DNA of 39,615 nucleotides from Cytophagales bacterium (GTDB lineage: Bacteria; Bacteroidota; Bacteroidia; Cytophagales; Spirosomataceae), in NCBI GenBank assembly GCA_013298805.1, contig JAAFIU010000012.1:1-39615 (forward strand), in the 5' to 3' direction. The position numbers and the translations under genes are program-made. Position 1 is the stretch's first letter. The number at the start of each line of letters is the position of its first letter. A model generated the notes under the pieces. It saw only the letters and a program-made list of their open reading frames with translations. It was not told the origin of the DNA and searched no databases. This document shows, piece after piece, positions 15,152-25,008 of the stretch.

Positions 15152-16183
15152 TTATAAGGGCTTCACTGTAAGGTTTCCTGAGCTTACTTTCAAGTTTACT
15201 GGAATACCGCCACCATTGAGTGTTCCTCTTACAGTATTATTTTCCGTGTTTCCTTCAAAATGACTTAGGGAACTTACATTTATTTTGTTGGCTGCCCAGT
15301 TTAAAGTAGCACCTTTATCCATTGGCATTCTTACAGTCATATTTCCCGAAGACACGTTCAAATTTAAGGATTTGCCTAATTCTAAAATTTCAGCATCAAT
15401 GCTTCCAGCACTGGTAGCGGCATCTAAAGTTCCACGAATTTCACGAAGCACAATTGAACCTCCTGATGTTTTTAGGATAGATTCCCCTCTCAATTCGGTG
15501 GCTTTGATACTTCCACCTGAGGTAATGGCATTGGTTTTTCCTTTTAAATTATCCAAAGAAATGCTTCCGCCCGACGTTTTTAAGTCGATTGCTCCGTCTA
15601 AATCTGTGGCAGAAATGCTACCGCCAGAAGTAATCAGGTCAATATTCCCAGAACAGTTTGTTGCAGAAATACTTCCACCCGAAGTTTTTAAGTCGATTTT
15701 ATTTTTACAATTTGTCACTGAAATACTACCGCCTGAGGTTTTACCAACCGCATTTCCTGAAATGCCTTTAACGCTGACATTTCCACCACTGGTACTTAAA
15801 TCAGTCGTTACGTTTTCTGGAACAAACGCTTTGAAAGCAATGCTAAGTGATTTTTTCCCCCAATTGTTGGTTTTATTTTTTGAAAAAGCTACCAATGTAT
15901 TGCCATCTTGGGAAACTGTCAATTCATAGTTTTGTAAACGTTCTTCGAGTTCTTCTTTGCTAATGTTTTCGTTCCAATTATTTCCACGAACATAGACTTC
16001 GATTTTAGCTTCGGAGTCGGTTGTACCTGTTACAGTTAGGCTTCCGCCAGAGGTTGTCATTTTTAAATTTTTGATAGCATTTGCCGAAAAAGTTTTCGTC
16101 ATATAAGGTTTATCACCATCTTTTTGGGCTATGCCTGTCAAGGAAATAAATGAAATGGCAAGAATTGAGATAATCGTTTTCAT
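15152..16183 (-). CDS. Exported DUF4097-type beta-helix repeat protein
   Basis: 343 aa with a signal peptide (to GIAQ, residue 19). The body is a series of about 20-residue repeats around a nearly invariant SGGS: KTSGGSISVTN, KTSGGSISATN, ITSGGSISATD, KTSGGSISLDN, ITSGGSIKATE, KTSGGSIVLRE, ATSAGSIDAE. This is the DUF4097/head-GIN type of right-handed beta-solenoid. The last two coils drift (SSGNMTVRMP, SSGNLTVKPL). Family members are exported surface or periplasmic proteins of unknown role. It lies 84 bp downstream of the ABC ATPase gene and may be part of the same transcript. The repeats are similar enough at DNA level to permit copy-number change. Confidence 0.82.
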   Translation of the reverse strand: MKTIISILAISFISLTGIAQKDGDKPYMTKTFSANAIKNLKMTTSGGSLTVTGTTDSEAKIEVYVRGNNWNENISKEELEERLQNYELTVSQDGNTLVAFSKNKTNNWGKKSLSIAFKAFVPENVTTDLSTSGGNVSVKGISGNAVGKTSGGSISVTNCKNKIDLKTSGGSISATNCSGNIDLITSGGSISATDLDGAIDLKTSGGSISLDNLKGKTNAITSGGSIKATELRGESILKTSGGSIVLREIRGTLDAATSAGSIDAEILELGKSLNLNVSSGNMTVRMPMDKGATLNWAANKINVSSLSHFEGNTENNTVRGTLNGGGIPVNLKVSSGNLTVKPL

Positions 16184-16267
16184 GTCGTTGGAGGTTTTGA
16201 TTTGTTAAAATTTGAAATCTATTTAACAGATGCTTTCGTGGTCTGGATAGTTGCATCACTGATAAAA

Positions 16268-16927
16268 TTAAGCTAATCGACCATCTAATAAATTGACAAT
16301 TCTACTACCGTAAGTGGCATTTTTTTCGGAGTGTGTTACTTGTACAATGGTTACCCCTTCTTGATTTAGGGTTTGAAATAACTCCATGATTTCTTCGCCT
16401 TGTTTTGAATTAAGATTACCCGTTGGTTCATCCGCCAAAATCAAATCTGGTTTGGTAATGATGGCACGAGCAATACCTACTAATTGCTGTTGCCCACCCG
16501 AAAGTTGACTGGGGAAAAGGTCTTTTTTGCCCACAATATTAAAGCGGTCTAAAACGTCGGCAACCATTGCTTTTCGCTCCGAAGAACCAAAACCGTGATA
16601 TAATAATGGGGTTTCGATGTTTTCATAAACCGTCAGTTCATCAATCAAATGGTACGCTTGAAAGACAAATCCAATATGTTTTTTGTATAGTTCGGCTCTT
16701 TGTTTTTCCTTGATTTTCAGTACGCTATTGCCTAAAAAAAGGTATTCGCCCTCGTTGGGTTCGTCCATCATGCCCATTACGTGTAAAAGAGTAGATTTAC
16801 CCGAACCCGACGGCCCCATAATAGAAACGAATTCACCTTTTTGGATGTCGAGACTTACATCACGCAAGACAAAAGCACGATTTGCTCCTGAGTTGTACCA
16901 ACGGAAAATATTTTTGAGTTGTAGCAT
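16268..16927 (-). CDS. ABC transporter ATPase, MacB/LolD type
   Basis: 219 aa from the ATG at 16925-16927; a longer frame to 16972 would add 15 residues (MEYSSFLQSPFLPKT), but [11 protein letters not shown] is the family N-terminus. Walker [10 protein letters not shown] at 38-46, Q-loop Gln90, signature LSGGQ at 142-146, Walker B LILADEP with Asp166-Glu167, and the switch His199 are all intact. It is expected to drive the FtsX/MacB permease encoded just upstream, a mechanotransmission system for export of peptides or lipoproteins, not classical uptake. The start context, TTTTGGGAAGG on the plus strand beside the ATG, resembles that of the permease gene. Confidence 0.93.
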   Translation of the reverse strand: MLQLKNIFRWYNSGANRAFVLRDVSLDIQKGEFVSIMGPSGSGKSTLLHVMGMMDEPNEGEYLFLGNSVLKIKEKQRAELYKKHIGFVFQAYHLIDELTVYENIETPLLYHGFGSSERKAMVADVLDRFNIVGKKDLFPSQLSGGQQQLVGIARAIITKPDLILADEPTGNLNSKQGEEIMELFQTLNQEGVTIVQVTHSEKNATYGSRIVNLLDGRLA

Positions 16928-16931
16928 AGTT

Positions 16932-16966
16932 TTGGGAAGGAAAGGAGATTGGAGAAAGGAGGAATA
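16932..16966. repeat. Heptad-periodic purine tract
   Basis: The plus strand reads GGGAAGG, AAAGGAG, ATTGGAG, AAAGGAG, GAATATT in consecutive 7-mers, just upstream of the ATPase start codon. No matching inverted arm is evident. Confidence 0.55.
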
Positions 16967-17039
16967 TTCCATTTTCTCAAATAAACTTTTACCTCATCTA
17001 TTATTAAAATTAAATTTCGTTTTTTCTTTATTATTCCTT

Positions 17040-19418
17040 CTATTCCGTCCGCAAACTCTTCACAGGATTAGCCACTGCTGCTTTGACTGCTTGGTAACTT
17101 ACGGTTAATAGGGCAATGAACATGGTAGATGCACCCGCAATAGCAAAGATATTCCATTCAATATCAATCCGATAAGCAAAGGCTTGTAGCCATTTATTCA
17201 TTGCCCACCAAGCAATTGGAAAGGCGATTACCATTGAAATCAAAATCAGTTTTACGAAATCTCTGGACAACAAACCTACAATATTGCTCACGCTCGCCCC
17301 TAAGACTTTTCTGATACCAATTTCTTTCGTCCGTGTTTCGGAAGCAAAAGCGACAAGTCCGAATAAGCCCATGCAGGCAATGAAAATTGCGAATCCTGTA
17401 AATAATGAAAACATTTTTGAGAGACGCATTTCATTTGAAAAGGTCTTGTTAAAATCTTCGTCTAAAAAAGAATATTCAAAAGGTCGTTCGGTTTGATATT
17501 TTTCGTAAAGATATTTAATCGTAGATATTTTTTCCGTGATTACAGCTTTTGGGTCAAGGCGGATGTATAAAGTGACTTCTCCACCGCCCGAAACCCAATC
17601 AATAGAATTTTGATTAAAAACAGATACCATCAAAGGCTGAATTTCTGATTGAACTTGTTCAAAGTTAAAATCTTTCAAAACACCTGCCACTTCTCTCTTT
17701 CCATTTCCTAAGTCAATAAATTGTCCAACAGGATCTTTACCTAATTCTAATTGCTTGGCAGCTAACTCGTTAATGTATATTTTTTTGTCAAAATCAGAAG
17801 GATTATTTGGACTAATTTTCCATTTCAAATCAACTGTTTTAAAGAAATTATTATCCGTACTAATAAAACATAACATTACCTGTTTCTTAGTTTTTACAGA
17901 ATTAGTAAACCATGCACCATAACCTTTAAAAAGAGGTGAAGTCATTGAAGTAATTGCTTTTACTCCACTAATTTGGCTAATCTCGTTTTTCAAATTCATA
18001 AAATTCTTAGCCATAGTTTCATCTAATCTCAATGTTAATACTTGGTATTTTGTGAAACCTAAGTCTTTATTTCTCATGTAGTTAAGCTGTTTCTGAATCA
18101 CAATTACACATACGATTAAAATAACAGAAACAGTGAACTGAAAAATAGTAATTCCCTTTCTCACGGTTGAACCACCTTGCCCACTGGTAAATTTTCCTTT
18201 GATAACTTCAATGGGAATAAATTTTGAAAGTAATAAGGCGGGATAACTGCCAGAGACAAAAGCACTGAATATAAACAAGCTAAAAATAACAATCAAGAAA
18301 AGTGAATTACTCAAAAAGGAACTATCAATTTGAACACCTAAAAGGTCATAAAAAGGTTGTAGAAGTAACTCAATAAATATAAAAGACAATCCAAAAGCGA
18401 TGGAACAAACCAAGATTGATTCGATGTAAAATTGTTGAATTAGTCCATTTCTGCTCGCTCCAACTACTTTTCTAATACCAACTTCTTTGGCACGCATAGT
18501 GGCACGAGCAGTTGTGAGGCTCATGTAGTTGAACAAGGCTAAAAATAAAATCAAGATAGCAATACCAGCAAAAATATAGACGTATCTGGTGTTTTGATTA
18601 ATAGAAAAACCACCGCCTAAATGTTGAGAAGAATATTGACTTAGTTTGTATGTTGCTTTATCATCAAAAACCCCTGTTTTTTTCCCAGATTTAACTAATC
18701 CCTTAACAACTTTATCAACTGATTTTTCAGAATTTAATAAAAGGTATGTATCAAATGCATCCGCATTTTCCCATACTTCTTTATTCTTAAAATTGATTTT
18801 GGGGTAGGTTTCTAATGAAGTCAGGAAATCAAAATTCATCGAAGAGTTTGAAGGAGTATTTTCTGAAATTCCAGTAATGGTATAAAGGTCTTTTGCATCA
18901 CAAAGAAGCGTTTTGCCAATTGGGTTTTCATTGCCAAAATATTTTTTCGCAATTCTTTCTGAAATAACGGTTGTGAACGGATTTTGAAGGGCAGTTTTAG
19001 TATCTCCCACTTTTAATTTAAGAGAAAAAACATTAAAAATTGACTTATCAACAAACATTAACGGGCCCTCTTTAAACTTTTGAGAGGGGTTTTGAGGATT
19101 TTTCAGAATTACACTGGATTCACTTTTTATTCTTACAAAATCTAAAATCTCAGCATTATTTGTTTTTATAGCTGGGGCTAATTTAGCTGACATCGCACTA
19201 ATATTAACGGTTTGTTCCCCATACTTAACTTCCGATGTTACATGATAAATCCTATCCCCATTCACATGAAATTTATCAAAACTAACTTCATGCGATACAA
19301 ACAGAAATATTAGCATAGCCACCGCCATACCGACTGCTAAACCTGCAATATTAATGAATGAATATACCTTATTTCTAACAAGGTTTCTGAATGCGATTCT
19401 AAGATAGTTATGTAGCAT
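17040..19418 (-). CDS. MacB-type ABC transporter permease (FtsX/MacB_PCD duplicated)
   Basis: 792 aa from MLHNYLRIAFRNLVRNK at 19416-19418; a frame to 19466 adds 16 residues, but this internal Met matches the family start. Layout: TM1 (about 20-41), a periplasmic MacB core domain, an FtsX module with three TMs (about 280-420), then a second TM-periplasm-FtsX unit ending with TMs in the last 110 residues. TTARATMRAKEVGIRKVVGASR and ASETRTKEIGIRKVLGAS are the two copies of the conserved coupling-helix sequence. This two-module form is typical of Bacteroidota. It probably works with the downstream ATPase; the substrate is unknown. Confidence 0.92.
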   Translation of the reverse strand: MLHNYLRIAFRNLVRNKVYSFINIAGLAVGMAVAMLIFLFVSHEVSFDKFHVNGDRIYHVTSEVKYGEQTVNISAMSAKLAPAIKTNNAEILDFVRIKSESSVILKNPQNPSQKFKEGPLMFVDKSIFNVFSLKLKVGDTKTALQNPFTTVISERIAKKYFGNENPIGKTLLCDAKDLYTITGISENTPSNSSMNFDFLTSLETYPKINFKNKEVWENADAFDTYLLLNSEKSVDKVVKGLVKSGKKTGVFDDKATYKLSQYSSQHLGGGFSINQNTRYVYIFAGIAILILFLALFNYMSLTTARATMRAKEVGIRKVVGASRNGLIQQFYIESILVCSIAFGLSFIFIELLLQPFYDLLGVQIDSSFLSNSLFLIVIFSLFIFSAFVSGSYPALLLSKFIPIEVIKGKFTSGQGGSTVRKGITIFQFTVSVILIVCVIVIQKQLNYMRNKDLGFTKYQVLTLRLDETMAKNFMNLKNEISQISGVKAITSMTSPLFKGYGAWFTNSVKTKKQVMLCFISTDNNFFKTVDLKWKISPNNPSDFDKKIYINELAAKQLELGKDPVGQFIDLGNGKREVAGVLKDFNFEQVQSEIQPLMVSVFNQNSIDWVSGGGEVTLYIRLDPKAVITEKISTIKYLYEKYQTERPFEYSFLDEDFNKTFSNEMRLSKMFSLFTGFAIFIACMGLFGLVAFASETRTKEIGIRKVLGASVSNIVGLLSRDFVKLILISMVIAFPIAWWAMNKWLQAFAYRIDIEWNIFAIAGASTMFIALLTVSYQAVKAAVANPVKSLRTE

Positions 19419-19575
19419 AGTCTTGGAAAGGTAAAATTTGAATATTTTACCAAATAATTTATCCAATGCTGTACCAATAAGTTAAAATGCTGTTTATCAG
19501 AATATTACAAATTTTTGAAAAATGAAAACTGTTCGTTTTTGATACAATTCTGTTCGATAATGGGCTAAGAAAATA

Positions 19576-20547
19576 TCAGATAAGTTTCTGCCTAACAAAA
19601 TTCACTTCTTCCTGCACATCAGCTTTCTGAGAAATCTTCATTAAATCTCCTAATAATTTCTTTAAAAAAGCTTGATGACTTTCTGATTTTTCGTTGAAAG
19701 GACGGTGATTTAAAGAGGATTGAATTAAAGTCCATTCTTGGATAAAATCTTTCAATTCATCATCAAAATAAGTCTCGGCAAATTTTTCAAAAATGTATTG
19801 CTCCGCTACTTCGTTAGGGTGAATCAAATCGGCTTTATAGAAACGATAATCACGCAAATCATCCATCATGATTTCATAAGATGGGAAATAAGTAATGTCT
19901 TGATAGTCAGTGGTTAAATAATGACAAGTAGCTCTTAAAATGGATTTAGAAACCTGATTTTCGGGAACACCATCTCTTGTATGTCTCACGGGTGAAACCG
20001 TTAAGATAATCTTCAAATCTGGATTTACTCCTTTTAGTTCTTCGTATAAAATGGCAAAGGCTTTACAAATGTCTTTTACGCTCAATAAGTCTTTCTCAAA
20101 TAAATTATTGGGCATTTTGTGGCAATTGGAAATATATGTTTGCGGATTTAAAAGTTTGTAGATAAACGCCGTTCCGAAGGTGATAATTAAGTGGTTGGTG
20201 GTGGGTAGGAGGGAGTTGATAGCATAAATGGTCTGATTGATTTGCTCTTTCAAATTTTCCTTTGAATTGCTCACAAACTGAGAATGAAAATCATAATGAA
20301 ACCATAATTTTTGATTCTCCACAAATAGCCGTTCGTCGGCTTCTTGGTAAGATGGGGAGATAATTTTGAAAATAGAAAGCGGATTAAAGAGCGTTCCGAA
20401 TGGATTTACTATAATATCTAATTTGTTTTCTCTCAATTGATTTCCAACAACATCAGCAAAGCAAGACCCCAAAGTTAAAAGTTGAGAATCAAGCGAAATT
20501 TGATGTTTAGATACTGGAATCGAAAATGTCGTTCTGAAATTTTGCAT
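19576..20547 (-). CDS. GSCFA-domain protein
   Basis: 323 aa from MQNFRTTFSIPVSKHQ at 20545-20547; the longer frame to 20589 would add 14 residues without homology I recognise. The defining LGSCFADVVGNQL appears at about 26-38, with NPFGTLFNPLSI next; IITFGTAFIYKL, KIILTVSPVRHTRDGVPENQVSKS and DLIHPNEVAEQYIFEKF later in the chain resemble the strand-helix blocks of SGNH/GDSL hydrolases, including the DxxH pair. GSCFA is a Bacteroidota/Proteobacteria family of unassigned function. It follows the TonB receptor and DUF4249 genes on the same strand. Confidence 0.88.
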   Translation of the reverse strand: MQNFRTTFSIPVSKHQISLDSQLLTLGSCFADVVGNQLRENKLDIIVNPFGTLFNPLSIFKIISPSYQEADERLFVENQKLWFHYDFHSQFVSNSKENLKEQINQTIYAINSLLPTTNHLIITFGTAFIYKLLNPQTYISNCHKMPNNLFEKDLLSVKDICKAFAILYEELKGVNPDLKIILTVSPVRHTRDGVPENQVSKSILRATCHYLTTDYQDITYFPSYEIMMDDLRDYRFYKADLIHPNEVAEQYIFEKFAETYFDDELKDFIQEWTLIQSSLNHRPFNEKSESHQAFLKKLLGDLMKISQKADVQEEVNFVRQKLI

Positions 20548-20590
20548 ATTGTTTTTTGTGATAGCTGAAGTATGACAGCCGAAAACCAAA

Positions 20591-20660
20591 AAGGGATAAA
20601 ACGAAAATGACTTTTCCCTTTATCCCCTTCTTCTTATTCTCCTTTTACCTTTTATCTCTC
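20591..20660. repeat. Heptad-periodic pyrimidine tract with partial inverted repeat
   Basis: On the minus strand the tract reads TAAAAGG, TAAAAGG, AGAATAA, GAAGAAG, GGGATAA in 7-mers; AGGGATAAA (20592-20600) pairs with TTTATCCC further on. It overlaps the 3' end of the DUF4249 gene, including its stop codon. Confidence 0.6.
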
Positions 20661-21515
20661 TTTTACTAAAAACGATAAAGTATCAGCATTTACACCTGTA
20701 AAAATACCGAGTCCATTAGTAATAGTAGTTGGAGGTGTACTAATATTCTGAGAAGTTGTACCAGAAGTATTGTAAAGAGCCGCATAATCGGGATTTACCT
20801 TCAAGAGTATAATATTGTATCTGCCAAAATACTGGAATTGTTGCGAGCGTAAGCGAGTAATTTCTCCTTGTACTGGCTGACTTCTAAAACGACGAGTGAA
20901 ATCTGAAACAGTTGTTGAGCTGGTTGTTGGAAGTGTAATTACTAAGTCCAACTTAGGTTCAATATTATCCGCAATCACAAAATGATATTCATTCTTAGGA
21001 TTTATCCATGTTAAATTAACATCAACATTTCCATCTAAATTTCTTCCAAAACCACCCGTCGTCGTAATTACTTGACGAGTTCTTACAATTGATTTTACAT
21101 CAGTTGCTAATCCCGTTGGTTTGGTTGGAATAATGGTGCTTGCTGAAATCGTTTTTCCGTTATAGACAAATGATAAGTTATAGATTACTCCCACTTTTAG
21201 CCTAACATCGGTATCTGACACATACAAAGTATCTTGAAAAGGCTTGAGAGCATAAGCCGAACCATCAGCTCCCGTAACTTTTATTGATAAGCCTGGAATA
21301 AAAGCCTCACTGTTTGACAAATCGTCGCTATAAGCAATTTCTTTTTTAACCTTTAGGCTTATGGGTTTATTGGGTATTAAGTATGCTTCGACAATTGCTT
21401 TTGCTCCTCCTGGAATTGTATTAGAAACATCCTCGCAGGCACTTAGCATACCCAAAGCCAGCGCAAATAGAATGGTTGATGTAATGAGTTTTATATATTT
21501 TGAATTTGATTTCAT
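20652..21515 (-). CDS. DUF4249 lipoprotein, TonB-receptor partner
   Basis: 287 aa. Signal peptide with lipobox L-S-A-C, Cys27 lipidated. The DUF4249 pattern follows: CEDV, then VVEAYL-like AIVEAYLIPNKPISLKVKKEI, IPGLSIKVTGADG and YNLSFVYNGKTISASTIIPTKP. DUF4249 proteins are outer-membrane lipoproteins next to SusC-like TonB receptors in Bacteroidota and are thought to act as lid or ligand-binding partners; this matches the upstream receptor gene. The 291-bp gap between the two contains no gene and a short heptad tract. Confidence 0.88.
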   Translation of the reverse strand: MKSNSKYIKLITSTILFALALGMLSACEDVSNTIPGGAKAIVEAYLIPNKPISLKVKKEIAYSDDLSNSEAFIPGLSIKVTGADGSAYALKPFQDTLYVSDTDVRLKVGVIYNLSFVYNGKTISASTIIPTKPTGLATDVKSIVRTRQVITTTGGFGRNLDGNVDVNLTWINPKNEYHFVIADNIEPKLDLVITLPTTSSTTVSDFTRRFRSQPVQGEITRLRSQQFQYFGRYNIILLKVNPDYAALYNTSGTTSQNISTPPTTITNGLGIFTGVNADTLSFLVKER

Positions 21516-21637
21516 GATTATTTCAATTAGTTATGCTTATTCATGATTAAGAATATGATTTGTCTGTTTTGTTCACTGCCTACTGTAAACAGCGTGTTCT
21601 GAACTAAACTTTAAGTAAGTTGAATGATGATTTAATA

Positions 21638-21656
21638 ATTACGATTTACGATTACC
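21638..21656. repeat. Short heptad tract between receptor and DUF4249 genes
   Basis: ATTACGA, TTTACGA, TTACC in consecutive 7-mers. The same two 7-mers occur at about 24892-24908, before the two-component genes, showing that this pair is shared between sites. Confidence 0.5.
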
Positions 21657-21806
21657 ATAAGTTTGAATATCAATGATTTATGGAATCTCAAAATGGTACT
21701 TTATTTTGTCCCATTACTTAGTTTTGATTAAATAATCGACATTGTTCCGATTTGTAAATATCTTGTAATCAGTCGGTTATTGAATTAAATCCTAACTCCT
21801 GCTTAC

Positions 21807-24617
21807 TTATTTGAATTTATACGTGAATGTAATGTTTGGAGTAAACCCAAGATAATTTACATCCGTAATTGATAAATACCTTTGGTTGGTTGTTGGGTCA
21901 GTAACGGTTTGATATTTCTTGTACCATACATTACTATGATTATAAATATTATAAATCGAAAGTCCAATTGTTCCATGTGTGAAATTATAGGTAGCTGACA
22001 CATCCATACGGTGAGAAGCTGGTAAACGGTTTCCGTTGGTCGTTGATGGGTCAGTAAAGTCTTTGGTCGAACCATCTAATAATTTTACGGTATAACCTCC
22101 TACAATTGAAGTATATGGTTTTCCAGTGGCAAAAATCCAAGTAGCACCTAAATCCCAACGTCCCATTTTGTAAATATTTACAGACTTGAATTCATGTCTT
22201 ACGTCAAAATTTGAAGGGAATGGGTCTGCTGAAAATTGTGTAATTACCTTATCCGACTGAGCCAAAGTATAGCCTACCCAACCAGTATAATCACCAAATT
22301 TCTTCTGAACCAAAAAGTCAATTCCTTTTACTTTTCCTGTACCCGTAAAGAACGTTTCGCTGGCCAATAAGCCTCTACCAACTTGTGGAACAAAACGAAG
22401 AGTATAACGAGAATCATTTTGAATGTCTTTGTAATAACCTTCTACGTCAAATAGGTAGTCATCAAATTCATAACTAAGTCCAAAAATATAATGAGTTGAA
22501 GACGTAACGGGCAAATATGAGTCATTGGCTAATACCCAGAAGTTACGGCTACCATTGGTGATGTCTTCACGTTCAACTTGTTTAGCAAATTGATTGTAAA
22601 TACCCCATGCTCCTTTAAATTTCAGGCGGTCATTTACGGCTAAAGATGCAGATAAACGTGGCTCGAAATATGTCTTAGAAGTTGGGCTAAAATATGACAT
22701 TCTCATACCACCTTTCAAGGATAATTTTCCTACTTTTAATTCATCCTGTAAATATGCCGCAACGAGATTCCCTCTGTCTCTTTTTCCGATAATTTCAAGT
22801 GTATCATTTTGGCTGTAAGAATAATCAATCGCCAATTTGTTAGCTTGTACTCCAAAAAGAACATTATTGTTTGGAGACGTTTTGTATTCTACGTCAAATT
22901 TTGCGGAGAAATCTGTCAAGTTATTTGATTCTAACGCTCCAAATTTCACAGTACGTGTTTCCGTAGCTGTTGTAAATGTGGCTGAGTTGGTGTTATCTCT
23001 ATTACTAAAGAAGTTTGAATAGCTTACGAGTGCATTGGTGTAAAATTTATCACTCCAACGTTTTGACCATTTTAAACTCGAACCTGTATTTCCCCATTTT
23101 GAAAGGTCAGTATTGCTAAATCCACCGTTTCCACCAAAAGGAGAGGTAATGCTTTGTGAGTTGTCCAAAACATCATCACCGTTATAAAAACTCAATGAAA
23201 TATTTTCGTTTTCAGACGGTTTGAAGGTCAATTTTCCGTTCAAATCATAAAAATATGAACTGGCTGTTTGCGAGTTGGTTGTCTGACGACGGAAACCAAT
23301 CCCTCCCGTTTGCGAAGATGAACCGTTGAAAGTGTCAAAGATTTTGCTGTAAAGTGGTCCCGCCCATGAGCGTCTCCCCGCAACCGAGAATGTCAATCTT
23401 TTATCTTTATGCACAGGCCCTTCCGCCCAAATATTGGCACTCATTAAGGTGATGTCTCCACCAAAATTTCTTTCACGTTTATTACCATCTTTACTCGTAA
23501 TTTCTACTACGGACGAAATACGCCCACCAAATTTGGCATCAAAACCGCCTTTGTAAAGCTGAACGTCTTTGATTGGATTTGAGTTGAAAGCCGAGAAGAA
23601 TCCGTAAAGGTGGTCAACATAATAAACCGTAAATCCATCGTAAAGTACCAAGTTTTGGTCAGGCGTACCACCACGAACATACAAACCAGAAGATGATTGA
23701 TTGGCGGCACTGATTCCTGGCATTAATTGAAACGAACGGAAAATGTCTTTTTCACCAATATTGGGTAATTTAGCGATATTTCGAGGAGTCATTTTGAACA
23801 TACCGATTGTTTCGGCAGCTTTTAAAACTTCTGTTTTTTCACCTTTTACCACTACTTCGTCTAATTCCGAATTATCAGGTTCCATTTCAATGGTAACTCC
23901 ACTAATTGGGGCATCAGGAATAAGTTTGATAGTTGTTGTGATATAACCAATATAACTCAAAACCAATGTTGTGGTATCAGTGGGTACTTTTAGTAAAGTG
24001 AAATATCCATCCACATTGCCTTGTGTTCCCGTTTTATTGCTTCTGATAGAAACATTTACGAAAGGTAAAGGCTCAGAAGTACGAGTGTCAATGATACGAC
24101 CAGTGAAAGTAAATTTGAATTTCGTTGGAGTTTTTACAACTTGCTTATTGTTAACAATCGCAATTTTAGGGCGTTCTGTTTGAACTGCAACCACACCCGT
24201 TGATGGTGTATTTGGCATTGTTGGTGTAGCAATTACGGGAGCATCGGTGGTATTGCCACCGTAATATGTTCCGCTGTTGTAGCTACTTTTTACATAAACC
24301 TTCTGCGACTTTGGAATGATGTTTACAACTTGATTATCATCCACATAAAATTTCAAACCAGAGCCTTTCAGAAGCCCTTTCATTCCTATTTCCAACGACA
24401 TATTGTCAAACCAATAACTCGCATAAACGCCTTTAAGAATGCTTGGTTCATATTTGAATTTAGCACCTGTTTTAGTTTCTAAATCCCCTAAAATTTCAAC
24501 CAACTGTCGATTATTATAAAATTCGTCCTTAATAGTTATCCCCGTTGAGGTTGTCACCTGCGAGAATCCCTGTAATGAGAATATAAGAAAGGTGGTTAAT
24601 AGAAAAAGTTTTTTCAT
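21807..24617 (-). CDS. SusC-like TonB-dependent outer-membrane receptor with STN domain
   Basis: 936 aa. Signal peptide to FSQ (residue 20); an STN (secretin/TonB N-terminal) domain at about 30-105 (VEILGDLETKTGAKFKYEP, MSLEIGMKGLLKGSGLKFY); a Pro/Thr-rich linker; a carboxypeptidase-regulatory-like beta-sandwich at about 168-255 (FTGRIIDTRTSEPLPFVNVS); plug domain (about 275-385: GEKDIFRSFQLMPGISA, LYVRGGTPDQNLVLYDG); then the 22-strand barrel ending in aromatic YKFK. It binds and imports an unknown ligand at the cost of TonB energy. The STN domain can serve signalling through a FecR-type anti-sigma factor, but none is seen nearby. A -7-like TAACTTTG precedes it. Confidence 0.93.
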   Translation of the reverse strand: MKKLFLLTTFLIFSLQGFSQVTTSTGITIKDEFYNNRQLVEILGDLETKTGAKFKYEPSILKGVYASYWFDNMSLEIGMKGLLKGSGLKFYVDDNQVVNIIPKSQKVYVKSSYNSGTYYGGNTTDAPVIATPTMPNTPSTGVVAVQTERPKIAIVNNKQVVKTPTKFKFTFTGRIIDTRTSEPLPFVNVSIRSNKTGTQGNVDGYFTLLKVPTDTTTLVLSYIGYITTTIKLIPDAPISGVTIEMEPDNSELDEVVVKGEKTEVLKAAETIGMFKMTPRNIAKLPNIGEKDIFRSFQLMPGISAANQSSSGLYVRGGTPDQNLVLYDGFTVYYVDHLYGFFSAFNSNPIKDVQLYKGGFDAKFGGRISSVVEITSKDGNKRERNFGGDITLMSANIWAEGPVHKDKRLTFSVAGRRSWAGPLYSKIFDTFNGSSSQTGGIGFRRQTTNSQTASSYFYDLNGKLTFKPSENENISLSFYNGDDVLDNSQSITSPFGGNGGFSNTDLSKWGNTGSSLKWSKRWSDKFYTNALVSYSNFFSNRDNTNSATFTTATETRTVKFGALESNNLTDFSAKFDVEYKTSPNNNVLFGVQANKLAIDYSYSQNDTLEIIGKRDRGNLVAAYLQDELKVGKLSLKGGMRMSYFSPTSKTYFEPRLSASLAVNDRLKFKGAWGIYNQFAKQVEREDITNGSRNFWVLANDSYLPVTSSTHYIFGLSYEFDDYLFDVEGYYKDIQNDSRYTLRFVPQVGRGLLASETFFTGTGKVKGIDFLVQKKFGDYTGWVGYTLAQSDKVITQFSADPFPSNFDVRHEFKSVNIYKMGRWDLGATWIFATGKPYTSIVGGYTVKLLDGSTKDFTDPSTTNGNRLPASHRMDVSATYNFTHGTIGLSIYNIYNHSNVWYKKYQTVTDPTTNQRYLSITDVNYLGFTPNITFTYKFK

Positions 24618-25008
24618 TTACTTATTTTTTTAAAAAGAATACAAAGTTAGGGCAATCTTATCAAGAAATTGCCATTTGTTTGTGTAATACTGAATGCGAG
24701 AAAGGTATTCTATTGATAATACACTGAATTGTGGCTAAATATTGTGGAGGAGGGACGTTAAAATTTGTTAAAAGGGATTTGTTATGGAGTTGAAGGAACT
24801 AAAAATGTTCTGCAATCTAATTGATTTATAGCTAATTTGTGATGATACCAAGCCCAAACCCTAACTAAATTGGTTAATTATTGGTACTCGAAATTACGAT
24901 TTACGATTAGAAAACACAATCGTAAATAAAGTCAATAGTCAATAATCTTTGGGTATAACTTAGCTAACCAAGAGACATAACTCCTAATCCCTAATCCTTG
25001 AAGCCTAT
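24618..25008. other. Intergenic region between the LytTR gene and TonB receptor
   Basis: 391 bp with no gene. It holds the receptor promoter element near 24642 and a heptad region at 24890-24998 (ATTACGA, TTTACGA; GTCAATA twice; CCTAATC twice). ATTTACGATT (24899-24908) pairs with AATCGTAAAT (24918-24927), and could terminate the two-component transcript. Confidence 0.55.
24642..24649 (-). promoter_or_regulatory. Candidate -7 element (TAACTTTG) for the TonB receptor
   Basis: An exact TAnnTTTG match on the minus strand, 25 bp upstream of the receptor ATG. The -33 element is not clear. Confidence 0.5.
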
